In this document: positions 1-8,344 of the stretch, piece after piece
How positions within the stretch are numbered: the stretch's first letter is position 1
How the letters are laid out: each line of letters begins with the position of its first letter
Position numbers and translations under genes: made by a program
The notes under the pieces: generated by a model
What the model saw: only the letters and a program-made list of their open reading frames with translations
Databases searched by the model: none
Told to the model about the DNA's origin: nothing
Source of the DNA: Streptomyces liliifuscus
GTDB lineage: Bacteria; Actinomycetota; Actinomycetes; Streptomycetales; Streptomycetaceae
Direction: 5' to 3'
NCBI RefSeq assembly: GCF_016598615.1
Contig: NZ_CP066831.1
Location: 4,030,001 to 4,094,000 of the forward strand
DNA: 64,000 nt

Positions 1-2091
1 CGCCGGCAGGCGCGCACCCTGCGCTTCACGCTCGGCGCGCCCCGTGCGTTCACCGTGGCGCCCGACGGTTCCCGGGTCGTGTACCTGCGGTCCTCGTCCG
101 GTACGGACCGGGCGAACCAGCTGTGGGTTCTCGACGTGGCGGACGGCGAGGAGCGCCCCGCCGCGGATCCGGGCGCGCTGCTCGGAGGCTCCTCGGAGAG
201 ACTGTCGGCGGCGGAGCGGGCCCGGCGCGAGCGCAGCCGCGAGGGCGGGGCGGGCATCGTCGGCTATGCCACCGACACGGCCGTGGAGTTGGCGTCCTTC
301 GCCCTGTCGGGGCGGCTGTTCACCGCGGAGCTGCGGGCGGGCACGGCACGTGAACTGAGGGTTCCCGGGCCGGTCCTCGACCCCCGCCCGTCCCCCGACG
401 GACGGCTCGTCGCGTACGTCTCCGGGGGCGCCCTGAGGGTCGTCGGCGCCGAGGGGGAGGACGACAGGGCGCTCGTGCAGCCGGAGTCCGACACGGTCAC
501 CTACGGTCTCGCCGAGTTCATCGCGGCCGAGGAGATGGGCCGTTCGCGCGGTTTCTGGTGGTCGCCGGAGTCGGACCGGCTGCTGGTCGCACGGGCCGAC
601 GACGCTCCCGTACGCCGCTGGTGGATCTCCGATCCGGCGCATCCCGAGCGGGATCCGCAGCAGGTCCCCTATCCGGCGGCCGGGACGGACAACGCGGAGG
701 TGCGGCTCTTCGTGGTGGGGCTCGAAGGGGCGCGCACGGAGGTCGCATGGGACCGCGCACGCTACCCCTACCTCGCGCGAGTGCACTGGTCGGCGGCCGG
801 AGCGCCGCTGCTTCTCGTCCAGGCGCGCGACCAGACGAGCCAGCTCTATCTGGCCGTCGACCCGGACACCGGGGCGACCCGGATGGTGCACGCGGACGAA
901 GATCCACAATGGCTTGATCTTTTCCCCGGGGTGCCGAGCTGGAGTCCGAGCGGACAGCTCGTGCGGATCGCCGACGAGGGCGGGGCGCGTGTCCTCGCCG
1001 TGGGCGAACGCCCCCTGACGGGACCGCAGTTGCATGTGCGAGCGGTACTGGACGTGTCGGACGACGACGTGCTGGTCTCCGCGTCGGCCGGCGAGGCGGC
1101 GGCCGCCCCGGAGACCGGTGAGGTGCACGTCTACCGGGTCAACGACCTCGGCGTGGAACGGATTTCACAGGAACCCGGCGTCCACTCGGCGGTGCGTGCG
1201 GGCGGGGTGACGGTCCTCGTGTCGGCCATGCCCGGCCAACCGGGCGCCCGGGTGCAGGTGCTGCGGGACGGCAAGCGCGCGGCGACCGTGGCCTCGTACG
1301 CCGAAGACCCCGGGCTGAGCCCGCGCGTGACGCTCACGGAGGCGGGCGAGCGCCGTGTGCCGTGTGCCGTGCTGCTCCCCACGGACTACACCGACGGTCC
1401 GCTGCCGGTGCTGATGGACCCGTACGGCGGGCCGCACGGGCAGCGGGTGCTGGCCGCGCACAATCCGTATCTGACCTCGCAGTGGTTCGCCGACCAGGGG
1501 TTCGCCGTGATCGTCGCGGACGGGCGGGGCATGCCGGGCCGCTCGCCCGCCTGGGAGAAGTCGATCAAGGACGATCTCGCGGCGGTCGTCCTCGACGACC
1601 AGATCCACGCGCTCCGGGCGCTCGCCGAACGCTTCCCGCTGGACCTGGACCGGGTGGCGATCCGCGGCTGGTCGTTCGGCGGCTATCTCGCGGGGCTCGC
1701 GGTGCTGCGCCGACCCGACGTCTTCCACGCGGGCGTGGTGGGCGCGCCGGTGACGGACCAGCGGCTGTACGACACCCACTACACCGAGCGGTATCTGGGC
1801 GATCCGAACACGCGGCCGGAGGTCTACGCGGCGAACTCGCTGATCGACGACGACGGTCTGGTGGGGGCCGCCGAGCCGGCCCGGCCGATGATGATCGTGC
1901 ACGGTCTCGCCGACGACAACGTGGTGGTCGCGCACTCCCTGCGGCTGTCCTCCGCGCTGCTGGCCGCGGGCCGCCCGCACGAGGTGCTGCCGCTGTCGGG
2001 GGTCACGCACATGACCCCGCAGGAGCAGGTCGCGGAGAATCTGCTGCTGCTCCAGGTGGACTTCCTGAAGCGGTCCCTGAACCTGGCGTAG
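1..2091 (+). CDS. S9 family prolyl oligopeptidase / dipeptidyl peptidase IV-like (5' end missing)
   Basis: The reading frame is open from base 1, so the start lies before the window; the GTG at 55 is internal. About 690 residues are visible. The N-terminal two thirds has repeated segments such as WSPESDRLL and PSWSPSGQL, as expected for a DPP-IV-type beta-propeller. The C-terminal third is an alpha/beta hydrolase with DPYGGPHG, the nucleophile elbow GWSFGGYLAG, a late Asp in LADDNVV and a His in GVTHMTP, giving a plausible Ser-Asp-His triad. S9 enzymes release dipeptides or cut short proline-containing peptides, usually in the cytoplasm. The gene converges on a peptide importer operon, which suggests it processes imported peptides (inference). 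A hairpin at 2126-2161 separates the two. Confidence 0.9.
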   Translation, partial: RRQARTLRFTLGAPRAFTVAPDGSRVVYLRSSSGTDRANQLWVLDVADGEERPAADPGALLGGSSERLSAAERARRERSREGGAGIVGYATDTAVELASFALSGRLFTAELRAGTARELRVPGPVLDPRPSPDGRLVAYVSGGALRVVGAEGEDDRALVQPESDTVTYGLAEFIAAEEMGRSRGFWWSPESDRLLVARADDAPVRRWWISDPAHPERDPQQVPYPAAGTDNAEVRLFVVGLEGARTEVAWDRARYPYLARVHWSAAGAPLLLVQARDQTSQLYLAVDPDTGATRMVHADEDPQWLDLFPGVPSWSPSGQLVRIADEGGARVLAVGERPLTGPQLHVRAVLDVSDDDVLVSASAGEAAAAPETGEVHVYRVNDLGVERISQEPGVHSAVRAGGVTVLVSAMPGQPGARVQVLRDGKRAATVASYAEDPGLSPRVTLTEAGERRVPCAVLLPTDYTDGPLPVLMDPYGGPHGQRVLAAHNPYLTSQWFADQGFAVIVADGRGMPGRSPAWEKSIKDDLAAVVLDDQIHALRALAERFPLDLDRVAIRGWSFGGYLAGLAVLRRPDVFHAGVVGAPVTDQRLYDTHYTERYLGDPNTRPEVYAANSLIDDDGLVGAAEPARPMMIVHGLADDNVVVAHSLRLSSALLAAGRPHEVLPLSGVTHMTPQEQVAENLLLLQVDFLKRSLNLA

Positions 2092-2125
2092 CGAACCCGC
2101 TGTAGCGAGCCTGCCGTGGACGTGC

Positions 2126-2161
2126 GACCGGCCGGGGAGACATGGCGCGCCCCGGCCGGTC
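2126..2161. terminator. Bidirectional terminator between convergent genes
   Basis: A perfect 12-bp stem (GACCGGCCGGGG at 2126-2137 pairing with 2150-2161) encloses a 12-nt loop. It lies 35 nt after the S9 peptidase stop and about 107 nt after the stop of the minus-strand ATPase gene at 2269. The remaining intergenic bases (2162-2268) show no gene. Confidence 0.7.
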
Positions 2162-2268
2162 TACGGCACCCGCACGGCCGTACGCTGTTCAGACTGACGC
2201 GTCCGTATATCGGTATCGGGTCGGCCAAGTTGCCTGCGTGTTAACGAAGTTGATGCGCATTTGTCATG

Positions 2269-3369
2269 CTATTTCGCGTCGTCCGTGGGCTCGTCCTGGA
2301 TCTTGTCCACGGGCTCGTCAGGAGTCTCGTCCGCCGGCTCCTCCGGTGGGACCACCTGCTTCTCCTCCGCGAAGTGGCACGCCGAGTCGTGGGCCGCGGC
2401 ACCGGCCGCCTCGAACCGGAACTCCGCGGGCACCGCGAGCAGCGGGACCTCCAGGGCGCAGCGCTCCTTCGCCTTCCAGCAGCGGGTGCGGAAGCGGCAG
2501 CCGGAGGGGATGTTCGCCGGCGAGGGCACGTCTCCGAAGAGGATGATCCGCTCCCGGTGCTCACGGGCCTCGGGGTCCGGGACGGGCACCGCGGACAGCA
2601 GGGCCTGTGTATAGGGATGCGTCGGGTGGTCGTAGATCTCGGCGTCCTTGCCGATCTCCACGATCCGCCCGAGGTACATCACACCGACCCGGTCGGAGAT
2701 GTGCCGCACGATCGAGAGGTCGTGCGCGATGAACACGTACGACAGGTCGAACTCGCTCTGGAGCCGGTCCATCAGGTTGATGACCTGGGCCTGGACCGAG
2801 ACGTCGAGGGCGGAGACCGGTTCGTCGGCGACGATGATCTCGGGGCGCAGGGCCAGGCCGCGCGCGATGCCGATGCGCTGGCGCTGGCCGCCGGAGAACT
2901 GGTGCGGATAGCGGTTGATGTACTCCGGGTTGAGCCCGACCACGTCCAGCAGGTCCTGGACCTTCCGGCGCCGGTCGCCCTTCGGCGCGACCTCGGGGTG
3001 GATCTCGTACGGCTCCCCGATGATGTCGCCGACGGTCATGCGCGGGTTGAGCGAGGTGTACGGGTCCTGGAAGACCATCTGGATGTTGCGGCGCACGGCT
3101 TTGAGGGCACGGCCGGAGAGCCTGGTGACGTCCTCGCCCTTGTACGCGATCTCGCCGGCCGTCGGCTTCTCCAGGTTGACCAGCATCTTGGCGACCGTGG
3201 ACTTGCCGCAGCCGGACTCGCCGACGATGCCCAGGGTCTCGCCCGCGGCGAGTTCGAAGTCGACGCCGTCGACGGCCTTCACCGCGCCGATCTGTTTCCT
3301 GAAGACGATGCCCTGGGTGAGCGGGTAGTGCTTGACCAGGCCCCGCACCTGGAGGATCGGCTCAGCCAT
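2269..3369 (-). CDS. Peptide ABC importer ATPase, DppF/OppF type
   Basis: 366 aa, one of the two ATPases of a dipeptide/oligopeptide importer. Visible motifs are Walker A GESGCGKST at residues 50-58, the signature FSGGQRQR, Walker B IIVADEP and the switch His in FIAHDLS. The C-terminal oligopeptide-ATPase extension has HPTHPYTQALL and the cysteine-bearing segment GCRFRTRCWKAKERC, which in this family can hold an Fe-S cluster. The last 25 residues form an acidic, proline-rich tail that is longer than usual. It is the last gene of a five-gene minus-strand operon, and its ATG overlaps the end of the DppD-type gene by 8 bp. Confidence 0.92.
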   Translation of the reverse strand: MAEPILQVRGLVKHYPLTQGIVFRKQIGAVKAVDGVDFELAAGETLGIVGESGCGKSTVAKMLVNLEKPTAGEIAYKGEDVTRLSGRALKAVRRNIQMVFQDPYTSLNPRMTVGDIIGEPYEIHPEVAPKGDRRRKVQDLLDVVGLNPEYINRYPHQFSGGQRQRIGIARGLALRPEIIVADEPVSALDVSVQAQVINLMDRLQSEFDLSYVFIAHDLSIVRHISDRVGVMYLGRIVEIGKDAEIYDHPTHPYTQALLSAVPVPDPEAREHRERIILFGDVPSPANIPSGCRFRTRCWKAKERCALEVPLLAVPAEFRFEAAGAAAHDSACHFAEEKQVVPPEEPADETPDEPVDKIQDEPTDDAK

Positions 3370-4354
3370 GGAGGCACTCCCTCCAGAAGTGGCAGGCGCT
3401 CACACGGTCCGTGCCCGCCTCGGTCACCTCGTACAGCGGTGGTACGTCGGTCCGGCAGACGTCCTGGGCCAGGGGGCAGCGCGGGTTGAAGGCGCAGCCG
3501 GGCGGGATGTGCATGAGGTTCGGTGGCAGGCCCTTGATGGCGTACAGCTCCTTGCCCTTCTGGTCGAGCCGCGGGATCGACTCCAGGAGGCCCTTCGTGT
3601 ACGGGTGCGCGGGGGCCTTGTAGATGTCGTGGACCGGGGCGGACTCGACGATCCGGCCCGCGTACATCACGGCGATCCGGTCGGCTACGTCCGCGACCAC
3701 GCCGAGGTCGTGGGTGATGAGGATGAGCCCCATGTCGAGCTCGCGCTGGAGCTCGGCGAGGAGGTCCATGACCTGGGCCTGGACGGTGACGTCGAGGGCG
3801 GTGGTGGGTTCGTCGGCGATGATCAGGTCCGGTTCGAGGGCCAGCGCCATGGCGATCATGATGCGCTGGCGCATGCCTCCGGAGAACTGGTGGGGATAGT
3901 CGCCCACGCGGGCGGCCGCGGCCGGGATGCGCACCCGGTCCATCAGCTCGATCGCCTTGGCCTTGGCGGCCTTCCTGGACATGCCCTGGTGGACGGTGAA
4001 CATCTCGCCGAGCTGGGCGCCGACGCTGAGCACCGGGTTCAGGGACGACAGCGCGTCCTGGAAGATCATCGCCATCTTGGCGCCGCGGACCTTGCGCCGG
4101 TCCTCCTCCTTGTACTTCAGGAGGTCCTCGCCCTGGAAGAGGATCTCGCCCGCGGTGATCTTCCCTGGCGGTGTGTCGAGGATGCCCATGATGGCCTGGG
4201 CGGTCACGGACTTTCCGGAGCCGGACTCGCCGAGCACGGCGAGCGTCTCGCCCTCGTCGACGCTGTAGGAGACGCCGTTGACGGCCTTGGCCACCCCGTC
4301 CCTGGTCCTGAACTCCACGTGCAGATCGCGCACTTCGAGCAGCACGGCGGTCAC
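3362..4354 (-). CDS. Peptide ABC importer ATPase, DppD/OppD type
   Basis: 330 aa. The start is a GTG whose bases overlap the TGA of the upstream permease (GTGA, 4351-4354), indicating translational coupling; the longer open frame upstream is a shadow of the permease. Motifs are Walker A GESGSGKS, signature FSGGMRQR, Walker B LIIADEPTTALD and H-loop ITHDLG, with the C-terminal motif APAHPYTKGLL and the Cys segment GCAFNPRCPLAQDVC. It should pair with the DppF-type ATPase to power the permease dimer encoded next to it. The Q-loop region reads MIFQDALSSL, with Ala where Pro is more usual. Confidence 0.92.
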   Translation of the reverse strand: MTAVLLEVRDLHVEFRTRDGVAKAVNGVSYSVDEGETLAVLGESGSGKSVTAQAIMGILDTPPGKITAGEILFQGEDLLKYKEEDRRKVRGAKMAMIFQDALSSLNPVLSVGAQLGEMFTVHQGMSRKAAKAKAIELMDRVRIPAAAARVGDYPHQFSGGMRQRIMIAMALALEPDLIIADEPTTALDVTVQAQVMDLLAELQRELDMGLILITHDLGVVADVADRIAVMYAGRIVESAPVHDIYKAPAHPYTKGLLESIPRLDQKGKELYAIKGLPPNLMHIPPGCAFNPRCPLAQDVCRTDVPPLYEVTEAGTDRVSACHFWRECLHG

Positions 4355-5364
4355 CTCAGCTTCGGGTCGAGGGCGTCGCGCACCGCGTCGCCGAGCATGA
4401 TGAACGCGAGGACGGTGACGGCGAGGGCCCCGGCCGGCCACAGGAGCGCGTGCGGCGCCGTGCGGATGTACTGGGACGCCGAGGAGATGTCGATGCCCCA
4501 GCTCACGGTGGGCGGCTTCAGACCGACGCCGAGGTACGAGAGGGTCGCCTCCAGCGAGATGTACGTACCGAGCGCGATGGTCGCCACGACGATGACCGGG
4601 GCGATGGCGTTGGGCGTGATGTGCCGCAGCAGCATCCGGGAGTTGGAGGCGCCCAGCGCCCGGGCCGCCTGGACGTAGTCGTTCTGCTTGGTGGTGATGA
4701 CGGATCCGCGGGCGATACGGGAGATCTGTGGCCAGCCCAGCAGCACCATGAACCCGATCACCGGCCAGACCGTGGAGCTGGTGACGACGGACAGCAGCAC
4801 CAGACCGCCGAGGACGACGGGGATCGCGAAGAAGATGTCGGTGATCCGGGACAGGATCGCGTCCCACACCCCGCCGAAGAACCCGGCGAGCCCGCCGAGC
4901 ACCGAGCCGAGGATGGCGACCCCGAGCGTGGCGCACACACCGACGGTGACGGAGACCCGGGCCCCGTACACCGTGCGGGTGTAGACGTCGCAGCCCTGGC
5001 CGTTGAAGCCGAAGGGGTGTCCCGGCTGGGAGCCCTCCTGGGCCTTGGCGAGGTCGCACTTGAGCGGGTTCTGGTCGGCGATCACCCCGGGCCACAGGGA
5101 GATGAAGACCAGGAACAGGATGATGAGCGCCGAGATGATGAAGACGGGGTTGCGGCGCAGGTCGCGCCAGGCGTCGGACCAGAGGGAGCGCGGCTTCTCG
5201 GAGGGGCCGGTGCCGTCGGGTCCGCCCGGGGTCTTCTCCAGGGTCGTGGCCTCCGCGGTGGCCAGGTCCATCGCGCCGCCCATGCCCGTCGCGGCGATGG
5301 CGCCGTCCTCCGGGGCGCGGCCCCCGCCCGACAGGTGCGGCTCACGCGGCATCGGTTCAGGCAT
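4351..5364 (-). CDS. Peptide ABC importer permease, DppC/OppC type
   Basis: 337 aa. A roughly 50-residue hydrophilic N-terminal tail precedes the DppC-family segment (VFIISALIILFLV) and about six membrane spans. The BPD_transp cytoplasmic loop carries the EAA-like motif ARALGASNSRMLLRHITPN. The C-terminus ends in the typical GDAVRDALDPKLR. It forms the membrane channel with the DppB-type permease; the two genes overlap by 8 bp. Confidence 0.92.
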   Translation of the reverse strand: MPEPMPREPHLSGGGRAPEDGAIAATGMGGAMDLATAEATTLEKTPGGPDGTGPSEKPRSLWSDAWRDLRRNPVFIISALIILFLVFISLWPGVIADQNPLKCDLAKAQEGSQPGHPFGFNGQGCDVYTRTVYGARVSVTVGVCATLGVAILGSVLGGLAGFFGGVWDAILSRITDIFFAIPVVLGGLVLLSVVTSSTVWPVIGFMVLLGWPQISRIARGSVITTKQNDYVQAARALGASNSRMLLRHITPNAIAPVIVVATIALGTYISLEATLSYLGVGLKPPTVSWGIDISSASQYIRTAPHALLWPAGALAVTVLAFIMLGDAVRDALDPKLR

Positions 5365-6280
5365 AGCGGATCCTCGGGTCGAGTACGGCGTACAGGAGGT
5401 CGACCAGCAGGTTGGCCACCAGGAAGACGAGGACCAGGACGGTCACGAAGCCGACGACGGTCTGGGTGTTCTGGCGCAGGATGCCCTGGTAGAGCTGGAA
5501 GCCGACGCCGTGGATGTTGAAGATGCGCTCGGTGACGATCGCGCCGCCCATCAGCGCGCCGATGTCGGTGCCGATGAAGGTGACCACCGGGATCAGTGAG
5601 TTGCGCAGCAGATGCCGGGTGATGACCCGGCGCCTGGGCAGTCCCTTGGCGACGGCGGTACGGACGTAGTCGGCGCGCCGGTTCTCCGCGATGGAGGTGC
5701 GGGTCAGCCGGGTCACGTACGCGAGGGAGACGGACGCGAGCACCAGGCCCGGCACGATCAGCTCGTCGAAGGGGGCCTCCGGGGAGACGGACGGACTGAT
5801 CCAGCCCCATTCGACGCCCAGCAGCAGCTGGAGCAGCAGACCGGTGACGAAGGTCGGCACGGAGATGACGACGAGGGTCACCAGCAGGACGCCGGTGTCG
5901 ACGGGACGGCCGCGGCGCAGTCCGGTGACGACGCCGAGTGTGATGCCGATGACGATCTCGAAGAGGATCGCGACGATCGTGAGCCGGATGGTGACCGGGA
6001 ACGCGCTCGCCATCAGCTCGGTGACCTCCTGACCGTTGAACGCGGTGCCGAAGTCGCCGGTGAAGACGTTGCCCATGTAGGTCGCGTACTGCTGCCACAG
6101 GGGCTTGTCGAGGCCGAACTCCTTGCGCAGCTGGGTGGCCGTGGCGGGGTCGCACTGCCGGTCGCCGCACAGGCCCGCGATGGGGTCGCCCATCACGTTC
6201 ACCATCAGGAAGATCAACAGGGTGGCGCCGAAGAAGACCGGGATCATCTGCAGCAGACGCCGGATCACATACCGTCCCAT
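5357..6280 (-). CDS. Peptide ABC importer permease, DppB/OppB type
   Basis: About 307 aa. I chose the ATG at 6280, giving the family-typical start MGRYVIRRLLQMIPVFFGAT, with a GGAG ribosome binding site 6 nt upstream. A GTG at 6307 extends the frame but lies inside the hairpin at 6299-6330. The protein has the DppB N-terminal membrane anchor, a long periplasmic-side segment (GDPIAGLCGDRQCDPATAT) with two cysteines, the EAA loop AVAKGLPRRRVITRHLLRN and the C-terminal DLLYAVLDPRIRYA. It is the second gene of the operon, after the binding-protein gene. Confidence 0.92.
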   Translation of the reverse strand: MGRYVIRRLLQMIPVFFGATLLIFLMVNVMGDPIAGLCGDRQCDPATATQLRKEFGLDKPLWQQYATYMGNVFTGDFGTAFNGQEVTELMASAFPVTIRLTIVAILFEIVIGITLGVVTGLRRGRPVDTGVLLVTLVVISVPTFVTGLLLQLLLGVEWGWISPSVSPEAPFDELIVPGLVLASVSLAYVTRLTRTSIAENRRADYVRTAVAKGLPRRRVITRHLLRNSLIPVVTFIGTDIGALMGGAIVTERIFNIHGVGFQLYQGILRQNTQTVVGFVTVLVLVFLVANLLVDLLYAVLDPRIRYA

Positions 6281-6298
6281 GAGGGCTCCGGAGGTAGG

Positions 6299-6330
6299 CG
6301 GGGGCACCCGTGTGTCGACGGGTGCCCCCG
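6299..6330 (-). terminator. Intra-operon hairpin between binding-protein and permease genes
   Basis: A perfect 12-bp inverted repeat (CGGGGGCACCCG at 6299-6310 and its complement at 6319-6330, loop of 8) sits 4 nt after the binding-protein stop codon and 18 nt before the permease ATG. There is no long T tract. Such hairpins in importer operons usually cause partial termination or protect the 3' end of the binding-protein message, so that more binding protein than permease is made. Confidence 0.65.
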
Positions 6331-6334
6331 CGGC

Positions 6335-7975
6335 TCAGCTGACCTTGATCTCGTTGTAGACGGGGACGCTGAACTGGTTGAGCGCCACGTTGGAGACCCG
6401 CTGCGAGTAGCCGGCGCTGCCGTTCTGGTACCAGAGCGGGATGGCGCCCATGTCGTCCCGCAGGACCTCCTCGGCCTGCTGGAAGAGGTCGACGGCCTTG
6501 GCCTGGTCGGTCTCGGCGTTGGCCTCGTTGACGAGCTTGTCGAACTCGGCGCTGGTCCACTTGCCGTCGTTGGACGAGGCGTTGGTGTAGTACAGCGGCT
6601 GCAGGAAGTTCTGGATCAGCGGGTAGTCCATCTGCCAGCCGGCCCGGAAGGGGCCCGACATCTTGGACTGGGTGATCTGGTTGCGGAAGTCGGCGAAGGT
6701 GCCGATGGGGTTGCCGACGCAGGCCTTGTCGTTGTCCAGCGCGTTGTTGACGGAGTTGCAGACGGCGTCCACCCACTCCTTGTGGGAGCCGGTGTCCGCG
6801 TTGTACGAGATCTTGACCTGGCCGCCGGGCAGCCCGCCGCCCTCCTCGATCAGCTTCTTGGCCTCGTCGGGGTCGTACTCGCAGGCGTCACCGCACAGCC
6901 CCTCCTTGAAGCCGCCGGCCTCGCCGAGGACGGGCGAGGTCCAGTCGGAGGCGGGCGTGCGCGTCTTCTGGAAGATGGTCTCGGTGATCTGCTCGCGGTC
7001 GATGGCCCGGGACAGGCCCGTGCGGACCTTCTCCATGCCGTCCTTGTCCCAGGCCTTGTCATAGAACGGGAAGGCGAGGGTCTGGATGATGCCGGCGGGC
7101 GTGTTGATGTACCGGTCGCCGAGGTCGCTCTTGGCGTTCTTGAGCTGGGAGGCGGGCACGTCGTCGACGAGGTCGAGGTTGCCGGCCATCAGGTCCGTGT
7201 AGGCGGTGTTGTTGTCGGTGTAGACCTTGAGGTCCACCCCGCCGTTCTGCGCCTTGTCCTCGCCCGGGTACTGCACCCACTCACGCATCTTCATCACCGA
7301 GCCCTTGGCGTACGAGTCGATGGTGTACGGGCCGTTGCCGACCGGCTTGTTCAGCCAGGCCGCGTGGTCGTCGAAGAACGCCTGCGGCAGCGGGGAGAAG
7401 GCCGCGTAGCCCAGGGTGTCGGGGAAGGTCGAGAACTTCTGGTTGAGCTTGACCGTGAAGGTGTTGGGCCCGGTGACCTTGAGGCCGGAGAGGGTGTCGG
7501 CCGTCTGCTTGCTGCCGTCCTCCGGGTGCGTCTTGTCGTAGCCGTCGATGTACCCGAAGAAGTACGCGTTCTTCTGGTTGTTCTTGAGGCTGGCGCCGTA
7601 GTTCCAGGCGTCCACGAACGACTTGGCGTCGACGGCCTCGCCGTTGCTGAACTTCCAGCCGCTCTTGACGGTGACGGTGAAGTTCTGCGAGTCCGAGGTC
7701 TCGATCTTCTCGGCGAGCATGTCGTTGGCCTTGCCGGTCTTGGCGTCGTAGCGCTTCAGACCGCGGAAGAGCATGTCGAGGACCTTGCCGCCCTGCACCT
7801 CGTTGGTGTTCGCCGGCTCCAGGGGGTTCTGCGGGTCGCCCCACGAGGAGCTCACGATCCCGGAGCCGTCGCCGCCGCCACCGCTGTCGCCGCCCCCGTC
7901 GTCCCCGCAGGCCGTCGCGGCGAGAGCTACCGCCGCCGCGCATGCGGCCCATCTGGCGTGCGTGGCTCCACGCAT
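6335..7975 (-). CDS. Peptide ABC importer substrate-binding lipoprotein (SBP family 5)
   Basis: 546 aa. The start ATG at 7975 follows GGAGG at 8-nt spacing and gives a lipoprotein signal, MRGATHARWAACAAAVALAA, followed by the lipobox ATAC. The open frame extends upstream but without a ribosome binding site or signal. After a Gly/Asp-rich linker the family-5 fold is seen in WKFSNGEAVDAKSFVDAWNY and GNGPYTIDSY, ending in IPLWYQNG. It captures extracellular oligopeptides and delivers them to the downstream permeases. From memory this resembles the S. coelicolor SCO5117-5121 importer adjacent to bldK. The 5' leader carries three 11-bp direct repeats (7991-8023). Confidence 0.92.
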   Translation of the reverse strand: MRGATHARWAACAAAVALAATACGDDGGGDSGGGGDGSGIVSSSWGDPQNPLEPANTNEVQGGKVLDMLFRGLKRYDAKTGKANDMLAEKIETSDSQNFTVTVKSGWKFSNGEAVDAKSFVDAWNYGASLKNNQKNAYFFGYIDGYDKTHPEDGSKQTADTLSGLKVTGPNTFTVKLNQKFSTFPDTLGYAAFSPLPQAFFDDHAAWLNKPVGNGPYTIDSYAKGSVMKMREWVQYPGEDKAQNGGVDLKVYTDNNTAYTDLMAGNLDLVDDVPASQLKNAKSDLGDRYINTPAGIIQTLAFPFYDKAWDKDGMEKVRTGLSRAIDREQITETIFQKTRTPASDWTSPVLGEAGGFKEGLCGDACEYDPDEAKKLIEEGGGLPGGQVKISYNADTGSHKEWVDAVCNSVNNALDNDKACVGNPIGTFADFRNQITQSKMSGPFRAGWQMDYPLIQNFLQPLYYTNASSNDGKWTSAEFDKLVNEANAETDQAKAVDLFQQAEEVLRDDMGAIPLWYQNGSAGYSQRVSNVALNQFSVPVYNEIKVS

Positions 7976-7990
7976 GGAGTGCCTCCTGTT

Positions 7991-8023
7991 CAGTGCGCTT
8001 TCAGTGCACTTTCCGTGCGCTGT
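7991..8023 (-). repeat. Three 11-bp direct repeats in the binding-protein leader
   Basis: On the plus strand the units are CAGTGCGCTTT, CAGTGCACTTT and CCGTGCGCTGT, end to end. Read in the direction of the minus-strand gene they are AAAGYGCACTG-like units ending 16 nt before its ATG. An 11-bp period puts each unit on the same DNA face, as in SARP or other cooperative operators. Confidence 0.6.
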
Positions 8024-8091
8024 GGCTCCGGCGCCGGAGCGCTGTGCCTCAGCGCCCAATATCGGCGCATATGGGACTTGACGCCCATTCA

Positions 8092-8111
8092 TCCCACTCT
8101 TACGAGTGGGA
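8092..8111. repeat. Short perfect hairpin in divergent region
   Basis: TCCCACTC, loop TTAC, GAGTGGGA form a perfect 8-bp stem. It is 117 to 136 bases upstream of the minus-strand binding-protein ATG. It could be an operator or a leader stem; it has no U tract. Confidence 0.4.
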
Positions 8112-8344
8112 ACACCCTCCGAATGCACGTATGCCGAAACATGGCGAACCGCATATCGGACCTCGCTTTGGTCATGGCAGTACCAAGCCACGCCAAGCGG
8201 GCGGCCTGGCTCGGGTCAAACGGCAAAAGACCAGATCAAAGCCGTCAACGTTTCATTGACGCTGCCTGAACGGCGTTGAAATGGTCGCGCTAGCCCGTGG
8301 GTCGCATCCCGCAGACCCGCATGACAGTTCGGGCCAGGAGCACG

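Larger units (their letters stand above)
7976..8344. other. Divergent intergenic region between two importer operons
   Basis: No gene is seen in these 369 bases. From left to right there are three 11-bp direct repeats at 7991-8023 next to the binding-protein ribosome site, an 8-bp stem with loop TTAC at 8092-8111, and several GTCAA/TTGAC motifs at 8214-8260, including GTCAA-N7-TTGAC at 8244-8260. Promoters for both operons must lie here, but I cannot name a convincing -35/-10 pair. Confidence 0.6.

Noticed and set aside
5082..6776. Long minus-strand open frame of 564 codons across the permease genes
   Set aside because: It is an Arg/Pro/Ala-rich shadow of the permease and binding-protein genes in another frame, as is common in high-GC DNA.
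7976..8191. Upstream extension of the binding-protein frame to 8191
   Set aside because: It would bury the lipoprotein signal inside the protein; the ATG at 7975 has GGAGG at proper spacing.
5612..8269. Long plus-strand frame of 885 codons opposite the importer genes
   Set aside because: Its Val/Gly/Asp/Leu-rich, motif-free translation is the antisense image of real genes with clear motifs and start sites.
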